From: Minisyncoccus sp023229485
GTDB taxonomy: Bacteria > Patescibacteriota > Minisyncoccia > Minisyncoccales > Minisyncoccaceae
Assembly (NCBI GenBank): GCA_041663645.1
Contig: JBAYMH010000002.1
Span: forward strand, 1-64,000
Direction of reading: 5' to 3'
Length of the DNA: 64,000 bases
The notes under the pieces are model-generated. The model ran no database searches, was not told the DNA's origin, and saw nothing but the letters and a program-made list of their open reading frames with translations. The position numbers were made by a program, and so were the translations under genes. This document shows positions 44,211 to 52,690 of the stretch, piece after piece. The stretch's first letter is position 1, and every line of letters begins with the position of its first letter.

Positions 44211-44912
44211 ATGCAAGGTTCTATTATCTTTTTTATCTTTTTTACATTTTTTTTGATTATTTTTAATGCTTGGTATACTGCTTATAGGGTTGCAAAACAA
44301 ACAAAACAATCATTTAATGAATTTGACTTACAGCTTAGAAGGAGACTTGATTTAATCGCAGAATTAATAGGAGAAATAAATAAGTATATAAAAAAGAACC
44401 CTTTACAGGAGACTTTTAGCGGAATTGCCGAAAAGGTAAATACAGCCTCTTTGGCAGAAATTAGCGAAATTGTTACAAAGGAGGTGAATGATGTTTTAAG
44501 TTCTGCACTTGAAATGGCTAAAAAATATCCAAAACTTATTTCATCTTCAAAGTTTAAAGCTATTAGGAGTGAGCTTGATAAGATTGATGAAAAAATAGCT
44601 TATGCAAAAGAGGCTTATTATAAGAATGTAGAATTTCTGCAAAAATGGATGGGGAGATTTCCTTTTAAAAATTTTAAAGAATGGCATTTTAATGTTGACA
44701 AGGAGCAAAAAAAGATGGAGAGTAAGAAGGTGTTAGAGAAGAAAGAAGATCATTGGACCGAGAATGATATAAATGATTTTGTGTCTTCTTTTTGTAAAAC
44801 AAAAAAACAAAAAAAGTCTTCGGTTAAAACTAAAGAAAAAACTAAGAAGACTGCTCCTAAAAAAATATCAAAAAGGCAGGAGTTAAAAAATAATTTTGTA
44901 ATTAAGAAATAA
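44211..44912 (+). CDS. LemA-like membrane protein with basic tail
   Basis: 233 residues. One N-terminal membrane helix (about 4-22), then a LemA-like helical bundle (YRVAKQTKQSFNEFDLQLRR, MAKKYPKLISSSKFKAIRSE). Residues 180-233 are very Lys-rich and probably disordered. It is diverged from the canonical LemA encoded 11 bp downstream, suggesting a duplicated pair. LemA function is unsettled in the family; links to envelope stress and to HtpX are reported. Confidence 0.75.
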   Translation: MQGSIIFFIFFTFFLIIFNAWYTAYRVAKQTKQSFNEFDLQLRRRLDLIAELIGEINKYIKKNPLQETFSGIAEKVNTASLAEISEIVTKEVNDVLSSALEMAKKYPKLISSSKFKAIRSELDKIDEKIAYAKEAYYKNVEFLQKWMGRFPFKNFKEWHFNVDKEQKKMESKKVLEKKEDHWTENDINDFVSSFCKTKKQKKSSVKTKEKTKKTAPKKISKRQELKNNFVIKK

Positions 44913-44923
44913 TAAACAAAAAT

Positions 44924-45475
44924 ATGGATTTATTTATAATTATAGCGGCCGTAATAGTACTTATCGCTTTTGCCGTGATTGCTGTTTATAACGGCTTGGT
45001 AGTATTAAGAAATAGAGTAAAAGAAGCTTGGTCTGACATAGATGTTCAATTAAAAAGAAGGTATGATCTTATTCCTAATTTGATTGAAACCGTAAAAGGC
45101 TATGCTACTCACGAAAGTGGAACTTTTGAAAAAGTTACTGAAGCTAGAAATATGGCTATGGCTGCTAGCGGCCCAGAAGCAAAGGCTCAGGCTGAAAATG
45201 TATTGTCAGGAACATTAAAAACATTGTTTGCAGTAGCCGAAAGTTATCCAGAATTAAAAGCTTCTCAAAACTTTTCGGAATTACAAGCTGAATTAAGCGA
45301 CACTGAGAACAAGATTCAGGCTGCTAGAAGATTTTATAACGGCAATGTTTTGGAGTTTAACAATAAAATTGATGTTGTTCCTTCAAACATTATTGCTTCA
45401 ATGTTTGGATTTGTAAAAGAGAAATTTTTTGAAATCGAAGAAGGGGAGAAGGCTGTTCCACAAGTAAAGTTTTAG
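44924..45475 (+). CDS. lemA: LemA family protein
   Basis: 183 residues with an N-terminal membrane helix (3-25) and the canonical LemA core: NRVKEAWSDIDVQLKRRYDL, IPNLIETVKGYATHE, YPELKASQNFSELQAELSDT, and NNKIDVVPSNIIA near the end. Length and order are typical. It lies in a group with a LemA paralogue and, 0.7 kb downstream, htpX, a common association. Confidence 0.95.
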   Translation: MDLFIIIAAVIVLIAFAVIAVYNGLVVLRNRVKEAWSDIDVQLKRRYDLIPNLIETVKGYATHESGTFEKVTEARNMAMAASGPEAKAQAENVLSGTLKTLFAVAESYPELKASQNFSELQAELSDTENKIQAARRFYNGNVLEFNNKIDVVPSNIIASMFGFVKEKFFEIEEGEKAVPQVKF

Positions 45476-45502
45476 TTTTTAATATATTTAAAAAATAAAT
45501 TT

Positions 45503-45865
45503 ATGGAAAATTTTAGCTTTGAGGAGAAGGAAGAAGAAATTTTGCCATCTGATAATATAGAAATAAAAGAAAAAGAAGTGCAAATTTTGACATTAGAGAA
45601 AATACAGTCTTTTATAGAAGAAACTTTATTACAAGGGCGAAAGTATGAAGTAATTAGAAATGAAGGAAATGAAGCAGGTCCTTATCTTTATGAGATTAAA
45701 ATAGAGGGAGAAGGTAATATTAGTTATACTTATCAGAGAGAGGGAGATTATGGAAAAAATTCAAGTAGTAGTACTGTGATTTATGAAGAAAGCGAGACTA
45801 CTTTTCCAGCAATAGTGGCAGAATATGTTGATGGAGAATGGCGTTCGGGCAATATGATGGAATAG
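45503..45865 (+). CDS. Small acidic protein of unknown function
   Basis: 120 residues, soluble. The first 35 residues are Glu-rich, then a probable alpha/beta segment (EETLLQGRKYEVIRNEGNEA; YLYEIKIEGEGNISYTYQ). No family recognised. It follows lemA by 27 bp and ends at a terminator, so it is the last gene of that unit. Confidence 0.65.
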   Translation: MENFSFEEKEEEILPSDNIEIKEKEVQILTLEKIQSFIEETLLQGRKYEVIRNEGNEAGPYLYEIKIEGEGNISYTYQREGDYGKNSSSSTVIYEESETTFPAIVAEYVDGEWRSGNMME

Positions 45866-45887
45866 TTTAATTTATGGGTTAATATAG

Positions 45888-45911
45888 ACTTGCTCGTTGA
45901 GCAAGTTTTTA
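45888..45911 (+). terminator. Intrinsic terminator
   Basis: Stem ACTTGCTC/GAGCAAGT with GTT loop (45888-45906), followed by TTTTA. Confidence 0.85.
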
Positions 45912-46010
45912 TATTAAAGCTATTATAAAGAAGACGAGTTATTTTTTGACTTTTTGGCAAAATCTGTTAGAGTATAGAATTGTAAATGATTAATTCTAAG
46001 ATAAACGAAA

Positions 46011-46139
46011 ATGAAAAATATAAAAAAGGTAATAATGAGACAGAGGAACGATTTACGAAAGAAATTCAGTAAAAAACTCTCTGAAAGAGATCAGCGAAGA
46101 AAGGGGATGCTTATCAAGGGACGAAGGTATGTTTCTTAA
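46011..46139 (+). CDS. 42-residue highly basic peptide
   Basis: MKNIKKVIMRQRNDLRKKFS followed by KKLSERDQRRKGMLIKGRRY and VS. More than a third of residues are Lys or Arg. The frame starts after a terminator and ends 37 bp before htpX. It looks like a ribosome- or nucleic-acid-associated small protein, but it does not match bS21, bL34 or bL36 by eye, and I assign no family. A methionine at codon 9 (MRQRND) could also be the start. Confidence 0.55.
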   Translation: MKNIKKVIMRQRNDLRKKFSKKLSERDQRRKGMLIKGRRYVS

Positions 46140-46176
46140 TTCCTTTAATTTGTTTTAATTAAGCTTTGATTAAAGT

Positions 46177-47100
46177 ATGGCTACTCTTTACACTCAACAA
46201 CAAAGCAATATTTGGAAAACTTGGTCTCTAATGGCTGGGTTTTTCGTGTTGGTTATCTTATTTGGTTGGGTTTTTTCTTATGTTTATAACGATTCAGCAA
46301 TTCTTTATATTGCCGTTATTATTAGTATTTTATCAAGCGTTGGTTCATATTGGTTTTCTGACAAATTAGTTTTATCTATGTCCAATGCACAAGAAATTTC
46401 TGCGAAAGATAATCCAGAATTATATAGAGTGGTAGAAAATTTATGTATAACAGTAGGCTTGCCAGTTCCAAAAATATATATAATAGACGAGGAGCAACCA
46501 AATGCTTTTGCAACGGGAAGAGATGAGAAGCATGCTGTGGTTGCGGTTACAAGGGGGCTACTCCAAAGATTGCAAAGAAGCGAACTGGAGGGGGTGTTGG
46601 CTCATGAATTATCCCATATCAGAAACAAGGATATGCTTTTGCAAACAGTAGTGGTTGTTATGGCTGGATTAATTTCTATTGCTTCGGACTTTATGTTGCG
46701 TAGTATGTTTTGGGGGGGAAATAGCGACAATAAAGACAGAAATCCCCTGATGCTTATTTTAGGAATAGCCGCAATTATTCTTGCTCCTATCGCTGCTACT
46801 ATTATCCAACTATCTATTTCTCGTAAGCGTGAATTTTTAGCTGATGCTTCTGGTGCTCTTATAACTAGATACCCAGAAGGATTAGCAAGTGCACTTCAGA
46901 AAATTGCAGTTGATCCGCACGAAATGCAAGACGTCAGTACTGCCACTGCTCACTTATATATAGAATCTCCATTAAGAGGAGATAGGGCGGCTAACTGGTT
47001 TAGTAAATTATTTATGACGCATCCGCCAGTGGAGGAAAGAATTGCTGCATTGAAAAATATGAATGTGGAGCAAGTAGAGAAAGAATTGTACGGGAAATAA
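46177..47100 (+). CDS. htpX: HtpX-type membrane zinc protease
   Basis: 307 residues. Two N-terminal membrane helices (about 16-36 and 39-57), zinc motif HELSH at 143-147, two further helices (about 155-172 and 190-210), and the third ligand Glu in REFLADASG. HtpX degrades misfolded membrane proteins and is often linked with LemA. Length is normal. A hairpin follows, then tRNA-Ser. Confidence 0.95.
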   Translation: MATLYTQQQSNIWKTWSLMAGFFVLVILFGWVFSYVYNDSAILYIAVIISILSSVGSYWFSDKLVLSMSNAQEISAKDNPELYRVVENLCITVGLPVPKIYIIDEEQPNAFATGRDEKHAVVAVTRGLLQRLQRSELEGVLAHELSHIRNKDMLLQTVVVVMAGLISIASDFMLRSMFWGGNSDNKDRNPLMLILGIAAIILAPIAATIIQLSISRKREFLADASGALITRYPEGLASALQKIAVDPHEMQDVSTATAHLYIESPLRGDRAANWFSKLFMTHPPVEERIAALKNMNVEQVEKELYGK

Positions 47101-47105
47101 AATTC

Positions 47106-47130
47106 AGGCTAGCTTAATCGCTAGCCTTTA
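47106..47130 (+). terminator. Hairpin after htpX
   Basis: Stem AGGCTAGC/GCTAGCCT (47106-47113 and 47120-47127) with only a short T run; it lies seven bases before the tRNA. Confidence 0.55.
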
Positions 47131-47136
47131 AAATAT

Positions 47137-47224
47137 GGAGAGGTGCAAGAGTGGTTTAACTGGCAGTCCTGGAAAGACTGTGTGCGGAAACGCACCGAGG
47201 GTTCGAATCCCTCCTTCTCCGCCA
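47137..47224 (+). tRNA. tRNA-Ser (anticodon GGA)
   Basis: 88 nt with encoded CCA. The acceptor stem GGAGAGG pairs with CTTCTCC (one G-U). The anticodon stem CAGTC/GACTG holds loop CTGGAAA, anticodon GGA. The long variable arm GTGCG/CGCAC with GAAA loop is typical of class II serine tRNAs. The T arm is GAGGG-TTCGAAT-CCCTC. The D stem is weaker than usual. Confidence 0.95.
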
Positions 47225-47287
47225 ATAAAATAGACACCCAAAGGGTGTCTTTTTTATTGGAAGAAACGGAGAAGGAGGGATTCGAAC
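47201..47287. repeat. Inverted repeat of tRNA-Ser 3' end around a terminator
   Basis: Bases 47201-47221 (T arm to discriminator) are repeated in perfect inverse at 47267-47287 (21 bp). Inside, CCAATAAAA pairs with TTTTATTGG and AGACACCC pairs with GGGTGTCT around an AAA loop, the inner hairpin being a normal terminator with T run. The whole 87 nt is a near-perfect palindrome with one six-base bulge (47261-47266). Confidence 0.9.
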
Positions 47288-47307
47288 GACGGAATGTTCC
47301 GGACGAC

Positions 47308-47364
47308 GAGGTCCGACCTGAGGTCGGACCTCACAGCACGATTCCTCATTTTATGTTCTAATAT
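47308..47364. repeat. AGGTC/GACCT palindromic repeat with tail, copy 3
   Basis: Palindrome 47308-47332, then the tail ACAGCACG...CATTTTATGTTCTAATAT to 47364. Palindrome and tail are identical to copy 4. Confidence 0.9.
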
Positions 47365-47460
47365 AACGAAGCCCAACTTCGACATACTGGAGAGAATCTT
47401 TCTTTGTTATATTTTAGCCGTAATGGTATGATTACCATAATAAATAATAGGATAAAAATA

Positions 47461-47928
47461 ATGATTAACAAAAAATTTATGAATAAAAAAATTTCGTTTG
47501 TCGTTACAGTTTTAATAATTATTGTCGGCATTTTTTTGTATTGGTATCAGTCCCAGGATAAGCCAAAGGATCAGGTAGTAAATATTCCTCAAAGTAGTTC
47601 AAATATTGTTAATCCTGCAAGTGTCTATTGTAAAGATAATGGAGGGACTTTGAAAATAGAAAAGAAACCAGACGGAAGCGAATACGCTTTGTGTTATTTT
47701 GATGATAACCGTGCTTGTGAAAAGTGGGCGATGATGAGGGGGGATTGTCCCATAGGAGGAAGAAAGACTACGGGCTACGACACTATTGCACAAAACTTTT
47801 GTGCTTGGTCTGGGGGTAGTACTTTAGCAGAAGAAAACGCAAAATGTATTTTTAGCGATGGATCAGTGTGTTTGGATGAAGATTTTTATATGGGTAAATG
47901 CCAGAAGGGAGATAGTCTTAAAAAATAA
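47461..47928 (+). CDS. Exported protein with two DUF333-like domains
   Basis: From ATG 47461 (MINKKFMNKK), 155 residues; a TTG at 47404 is unlikely to be the start. One N-terminal membrane helix or signal (about 10-28), then a DUF333 domain (NPASVYCKDNGGTLKIEKK to CEKWAMMRGDC) and a second, diverged one (AQNFCAWSGGSTLAEENAKC to FYMGKC). DUF333 proteins are small Cys-containing secreted proteins sometimes labelled putative hemolysins; function is unproven. It is 24 bp upstream of the SDR gene. Confidence 0.8.
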   Translation: MINKKFMNKKISFVVTVLIIIVGIFLYWYQSQDKPKDQVVNIPQSSSNIVNPASVYCKDNGGTLKIEKKPDGSEYALCYFDDNRACEKWAMMRGDCPIGGRKTTGYDTIAQNFCAWSGGSTLAEENAKCIFSDGSVCLDEDFYMGKCQKGDSLKK

Positions 47929-47952
47929 TAATTAGTATAAAAATTAAAGGTT

Positions 47953-48681
47953 ATGAGACTTCAAAATAAGGTGGCTATAGTAACGGGAGCTTCTTCTGGT
48001 ATTGGCAAGGCCATTGCTGAGATGTTTGTTAAGGAAGGTGCTAGTGTTGTTTTTTCGGATATTAATCCTTATCCAGAGGAGTTATTGCCGAATACAATTT
48101 TTAAAAAAGCAGATACTTCAAAAAATGAAGAGATTAAAGAATTAGTAGATTTGGCTGTTTCCGAATTTGGAAAATTAGACATTATTGTTAATAATGCTGG
48201 AATCGGGCTAACGGGAGAAATATCTAGTATGGATGATGATGTTTGGGAAAAGGTATTGGCTGTTAATTTGAATGGCGTCTTTTATGGTATTCGTGGTGCA
48301 TCTGCCTATATGAAGGAAAAGAACATCAAAGGGTCTATTATTAATATGGCTTCTATTTTAGGGCAAGTCGGTTTTAAGGGGGCAGGGGCTTATTGTGCAA
48401 CTAAAGGTGCGGTTAATCAACTGACTCGTACCGCTTCATTAGAATTAGCTCCTTATGGGATACGAGTTAACTCTATCGCTCCTGGATTTATTGAAACAGG
48501 GATGACAAAGGGCATTAAAGACGATAAAAATGCTAATGCGGCGATATCAGCCGCTACTCCATTAGGACACATGGGAGAACCAAATGACATTGCTTATGCT
48601 GCTGTCTATTTGGCCTCAGAGGAAGCCAAATTTGTCACCGGATCCGTATTATATGTTGACGGAGGGTGGACAGCTCAATAA
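47953..48681 (+). CDS. SDR-family oxidoreductase (FabG-like)
   Basis: 242 residues. Rossmann motif TGASSGIGKA, the adjacent DIN that favours NAD over NADP, NNAG, catalytic Ser in NMASILG and YxxxK (YCATK) are all present; C-terminal VTGSVLYVDGGW is typical. It is a classical short-chain dehydrogenase/reductase. Substrate cannot be read from sequence. A terminator follows. Confidence 0.93.
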   Translation: MRLQNKVAIVTGASSGIGKAIAEMFVKEGASVVFSDINPYPEELLPNTIFKKADTSKNEEIKELVDLAVSEFGKLDIIVNNAGIGLTGEISSMDDDVWEKVLAVNLNGVFYGIRGASAYMKEKNIKGSIINMASILGQVGFKGAGAYCATKGAVNQLTRTASLELAPYGIRVNSIAPGFIETGMTKGIKDDKNANAAISAATPLGHMGEPNDIAYAAVYLASEEAKFVTGSVLYVDGGWTAQ

Positions 48682-48700
48682 GAACAACTGTAATCAAGAG

Positions 48701-48726
48701 CCACCTAAGGGTGGTTTTTGTTTTTT
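48701..48726 (+). terminator. Intrinsic terminator
   Basis: CCACC-TAAG-GGTGG followed by TTTTTGTTTTTT. Confidence 0.8.
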
Positions 48727-48763
48727 AATTTTGGTAAAATAAAAAAAGTAAACTTCAAATAAA

Positions 48764-49417
48764 ATGGAAGAAAAAACAAAAATATTTTGGAATAATTTTA
48801 TGGTAAAAGCTGATAGGGTTTTTGCTTGGATATTATTATTTGTTATTATCCTTTATGCAATTACTGGATATGGAATGACTAAGGGTTTAATTGATAGCAA
48901 TATTGCTCATTCTTTGCATTTACAGATACTGGGAATAGTTGGATTAACTGCCTTTGTTATTCATACTAGTTGGGGAATTCATCTGGCTTTAAAAAGGTGG
49001 AATTTGTGGAATGTTTTTATGAAAATTGTCTTAGTTTTATTTTATACAGGATTAATATCTGGGCTTTTATATGTACATTTTTTTTATAAAGGGGTAGAAA
49101 AAGAAAGACCAAATTTTCCAGTGAACGAACAGTCGTCAAATATTTCTGGTAATAGTAGTGCCATTAATGCCAATGATAATAATAACACCAAAACAACAGT
49201 CTTTACTGCCGAAACTCTTAGTAAGTATAATGGACGCAATGGAAGTCTTTCATATATTGCTGTTGATGGATTGGTATATGATGTCTCTTCTTTATTTAGA
49301 AATGGCGAGCACGAAGGATGCTTGGCTGGAAAAGATTTAACGCAAGAGTTTTATGCCGAACATTCTAGCTCAAAATTAAAGGATTTTACTGTTGTGGGAA
49401 CATACAACTCTAATTAG
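48764..49417 (+). CDS. Membrane protein with cytochrome b5-like C-terminal domain
   Basis: 217 residues. About three to four membrane helices (about 18-36, 48-68, 85-105) with several His in or near them (AHSLHLQ, IHTSWGIH), like the DUF4405/b561-type heme membrane fold. After a Ser/Asn-rich linker, residues 148-217 form a cytochrome b5-like domain (FTAETLSKYNGRNGSLSYIA, VDGLVYDVSSLFRNGEHEGC, AGKDLTQEF). This suggests a heme-binding electron-transfer protein, which is notable for a presumed fermentative organism. Heme binding is inference. Confidence 0.75.
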   Translation: MEEKTKIFWNNFMVKADRVFAWILLFVIILYAITGYGMTKGLIDSNIAHSLHLQILGIVGLTAFVIHTSWGIHLALKRWNLWNVFMKIVLVLFYTGLISGLLYVHFFYKGVEKERPNFPVNEQSSNISGNSSAINANDNNNTKTTVFTAETLSKYNGRNGSLSYIAVDGLVYDVSSLFRNGEHEGCLAGKDLTQEFYAEHSSSKLKDFTVVGTYNSN

Positions 49418-49510
49418 CATATTTTTTTGTTTGTGGTATTATATATAAATATAAGTTAATTTTTTTTGTGAGATTAATTTCTGGTTATAAATTATAAATC
49501 TAATTAAAAT

Positions 49511-51892
49511 ATGTTTATGAATATTAAAAATATTTTTTTATTTATCTTTTCCTTTTTCGCTGCAATAGTACTGATGTCTTTTAATTCTATCGCCCTTGCC
49601 GCTACTCCCATTTTAACAGTTGCAAGTACTGGGAATGGAGACTTGGTTAGGATTACTGTTAATGGAGATGCAAACTCTACCGTTCTATTATATTATACCA
49701 AAACTGGTTCTGGACTACAGATATCTAGTATGGGAACGACTGATTCTACGGGGTATTTTTCAAATACTATCAGTACGGGAACTTATGGAATGGCTTCTTC
49801 TTCGGCTGTTTATGTTGCTGTTAATGGGCAGCAATCAATTAGTACTGCTTGGCCATACACAACATCTTCAACGACGCTTTCCTTAAGTCAGACTGGGGTT
49901 GTCTTGTCAGTTGGGCAATCATCAACTATTACTGCGGGAAGTAGTTCTCTTTATTTATCTAATAATTCCAACGCTCCTATTGCAAATGTTAGTATAAGTG
50001 GGAGTTCAATCACTATTACTGCAAATAGTTATGGTTCAACCGTTGTTACTATTTGCTCTCAAGGAAGTACAACAAATTGTGGTAGTATTTATGTAACTGT
50101 TCAAAGTTCTGGAGCTAGTGCAATTACTTTTAGTCAAACAAACGTTACTATCGCCGCAGGCCAAACAGTTCCGATTTCTATTTCAGGAGGCACTGGAACT
50201 TATTCAATTTTGAGTAATTCAAATGCTGGAGTGATTCAGGCTAGTATTACTGGATCAATTCTTTATTTGAGCACTTTAAATAGTAATGGAAGTTCTACAA
50301 TTACTGTTTGTTCTAGTGGTCAAAGTTATTGTGGTATTGTAAACGTGACAATTGGTACAGCAAGTTATACTACTCTTGTTTTCAGTCCTGCCTCTCCAAC
50401 TGTTGCGATCGGACAAAACACTACAGTTTCTATCTCAGGAGGATCTGGTAGTACTTATTATCTTTCTTCGAATTCTAATCCTAGCTATGTCCAAGCATCC
50501 GTAAATGGAAGCACTCTTAATTTATATGGAATTGCTAATGGAACTTCAATTGTCACTGTTTGTAGTTCTGTCGGCAATTGTAGCTCATTATCAATAATAG
50601 TTAATTATGTCGCTAGTGGGGGAAATATCGCATTAAGTCAAAGTAGCTTAACTCTTTTAACAGGGCAAGCATTGACGGTTACTGTTTCTGGAGGATCAGC
50701 TCCTTATTCCTTGGCCTCATATCAAGGTAATGTTTTTCAGGCTAATATTAGCGGCAATATAGTGACAATTACTGGTGTTTCAGTTGGATCCTCTTCTTTA
50801 GCTGTTTGCTCGGCAGAAGGAGGATGTATTAATCTTGCGATAGTTGTTAATGGTAATGGAACTAGCTCTTCGTCGATTATATTAAGTCAGAGTTCTCTTT
50901 CGTTAACAACAGGACAAAGCTCTACAGTCTATATTACTGGAGGAGGAAGTTATTATATTTCTAATAATTCTAGTTCTAGTATTGCTTCAGCGGCGATTAG
51001 CGGAAGTGCAGTCACGGTTTCAGCCTTAAATGCAGGTAGTACAAATATTTATGTTTGTCAGACTTCTGGCTCGTGTGCAACTCTTTATGTTACTGTTAGC
51101 AGTACGGGATCGACCTCTACATCAACTATTTCGTCTGCATTTTTAACTGCTAGTCAAAATAATCCAACAATAGCAATTGGACAAAATTCGATTATTACAC
51201 TTTCGGGAGGGGTAAGTAATTATTACGTCACTTATAATTCTAGTTCGTCCGTAGCTAGCACTAGCGTTTCTGGCAATAATTTAACCATATCTGGACTTGC
51301 AAATGGTGTGGCGGTTATAGTTGTTTGTTCTTCTAATAATGCTTGTGTTCCAATTTCTGTTTCAGTTGGTAGTGTTTCGACAAATAATACTAATAATAAT
51401 TCTATTATTTTAAGTCCAAATAATGTTTCTTTGAAGAGTGGCGAAGGTGTGCTGGTTTCTATTACCGGTGGTAGTAATTATTATATTTCTAATAATTCTA
51501 GTTCTAATATCGCTTCGGCTGCAATAGTGGGAAATAAAGCAATAGTTGCTGGTATTGGAACCGGAACAGCAAATGTATACATATGCCAAACAGGAGGACA
51601 GTGTGCCACATTAGTCGTTTCTGTTGTTCCAAAGAGTAGTTCCATAACCTCCAATTCTTCTAATAGTACATCATTTAAGTTTACTAAATTACTTTATGTT
51701 GGACTTACCGGAGATGATGAAGTATTAGAGCTACAAAAAAGACTTGCTGAAGAGGGTTACTTTGAAGGATTGCCAATAGGTACTTTTGGTCCAATGACGC
51801 GTGTTGCTGTCATGGCATATCAGAAAGCAAAGGGAATAAGACAAACTGGTAATGTAGGAGATGCAACTCGAGCAGCTCTTAATAATGAGTAA
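49511..51892 (+). CDS. Secreted repeat protein with peptidoglycan-binding domain
   Basis: 793 residues. Signal peptide to about residue 30 (IALA-ATP). After one Ig-like domain, seven repeats of 75-85 residues follow, each starting LSQSSLSLTTGQ or similar and ending with a Cys pair (VCSS...C...VTV). They are Ser/Thr/Asn-rich beta domains, similar to bacterial Ig/BIG2-type folds. The last 65 residues are a PG_binding_1 domain (DEVLELQKRLAEEGYFEGLP, GTFGPMTRVAVMAYQKAKGI). The role is probably a cell-wall-attached stalk or adhesin. DNA of repeats 5 and 7 is very similar, implying recent duplication. Confidence 0.88.
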   Translation: MFMNIKNIFLFIFSFFAAIVLMSFNSIALAATPILTVASTGNGDLVRITVNGDANSTVLLYYTKTGSGLQISSMGTTDSTGYFSNTISTGTYGMASSSAVYVAVNGQQSISTAWPYTTSSTTLSLSQTGVVLSVGQSSTITAGSSSLYLSNNSNAPIANVSISGSSITITANSYGSTVVTICSQGSTTNCGSIYVTVQSSGASAITFSQTNVTIAAGQTVPISISGGTGTYSILSNSNAGVIQASITGSILYLSTLNSNGSSTITVCSSGQSYCGIVNVTIGTASYTTLVFSPASPTVAIGQNTTVSISGGSGSTYYLSSNSNPSYVQASVNGSTLNLYGIANGTSIVTVCSSVGNCSSLSIIVNYVASGGNIALSQSSLTLLTGQALTVTVSGGSAPYSLASYQGNVFQANISGNIVTITGVSVGSSSLAVCSAEGGCINLAIVVNGNGTSSSSIILSQSSLSLTTGQSSTVYITGGGSYYISNNSSSSIASAAISGSAVTVSALNAGSTNIYVCQTSGSCATLYVTVSSTGSTSTSTISSAFLTASQNNPTIAIGQNSIITLSGGVSNYYVTYNSSSSVASTSVSGNNLTISGLANGVAVIVVCSSNNACVPISVSVGSVSTNNTNNNSIILSPNNVSLKSGEGVLVSITGGSNYYISNNSSSNIASAAIVGNKAIVAGIGTGTANVYICQTGGQCATLVVSVVPKSSSITSNSSNSTSFKFTKLLYVGLTGDDEVLELQKRLAEEGYFEGLPIGTFGPMTRVAVMAYQKAKGIRQTGNVGDATRAALNNE

Positions 51893-52676
51893 AAGAAAAA
51901 TGATTTTAATGAACCCAAAATTTAAACTTGCTTGGCGGATTGTTCCAGTTATTTTTACAATTGTCGTTGCAAAAGTTTTGATGCATCAGTTCGGATTTGA
52001 AGTTTTTTCTTTAAGTCCTTTGTTTACAGCAATAATTTCAGCAAATATTTTTTTAATTGGTTTTCTTGTGTCGGGAGTTTTGTCAGACTATAAGGAAAGT
52101 GAAAAAATTCCTACGGATATTTCTTCTAATATCGAAAGTATCGCTGATGAAGGGAAGATTGTTTACAAATCAAAAAATAAAGACATTGGAATAGAGATAG
52201 TCCAGAGTTGTTCAAAAATGTGTGGTGATATATCTGCTTGGTTTGAAAATAAGAAAGGAACAGCAGCTGTTATGGATGACTTGGAAGGATTTAATGATTG
52301 TTTTATAAAATTAGAAGGATTATCTCACCCTCCTTTTGTTGCAAGATTGAAAGGAGAGCAAAATACTATTAGAAAATTAATAAACAGGGCTCATACTATT
52401 AAAGATACTAATTTTATAGGTACTGGCTATGCGATTGCAGAGATTATCACAATAATACTTATTTCTGGGTTTATTTTTATAAAAATGGAACCTTTCTATG
52501 AGGGCGTTTTCTTTATTTCTTTTGTAAGTTTTATGCTTATTTATATGATTTATTTTATTAAAAATTTGGATAATCCATTCGGCTATGGACAAGGAGGATC
52601 AGTAGAAAATGTTTCCTTAAAGCCATTTTTACAAACTCAAAGAAGATTAGACTCTTGGATAGAAAAAAATAAGTAA
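51885..52676 (+). CDS. Four-helix membrane protein, possibly bestrophin-like
   Basis: I choose ATG 51885 (MSKRKMILMNPK), which overlaps the upstream stop by 8 bp; the protein is then 263 residues. Two N-terminal membrane helices, a soluble central region, and two more helices near the C-terminus (ITIILISGFIFIKM; GVFFISFVSFMLIYMIYFI). The pattern resembles DUF4239/bestrophin-like anion channels but I am not certain. Overlap suggests translational coupling with the secreted repeat protein. Confidence 0.6.
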   Translation: MSKRKMILMNPKFKLAWRIVPVIFTIVVAKVLMHQFGFEVFSLSPLFTAIISANIFLIGFLVSGVLSDYKESEKIPTDISSNIESIADEGKIVYKSKNKDIGIEIVQSCSKMCGDISAWFENKKGTAAVMDDLEGFNDCFIKLEGLSHPPFVARLKGEQNTIRKLINRAHTIKDTNFIGTGYAIAEIITIILISGFIFIKMEPFYEGVFFISFVSFMLIYMIYFIKNLDNPFGYGQGGSVENVSLKPFLQTQRRLDSWIEKNK

Positions 52677-52690
52677 CTTATGATAATTTT

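Noticed and set aside
47143..47361. 72-residue frame through tRNA-Ser
   Set aside because: It overlaps the tRNA, its inverted copy and the repeat; not coding.
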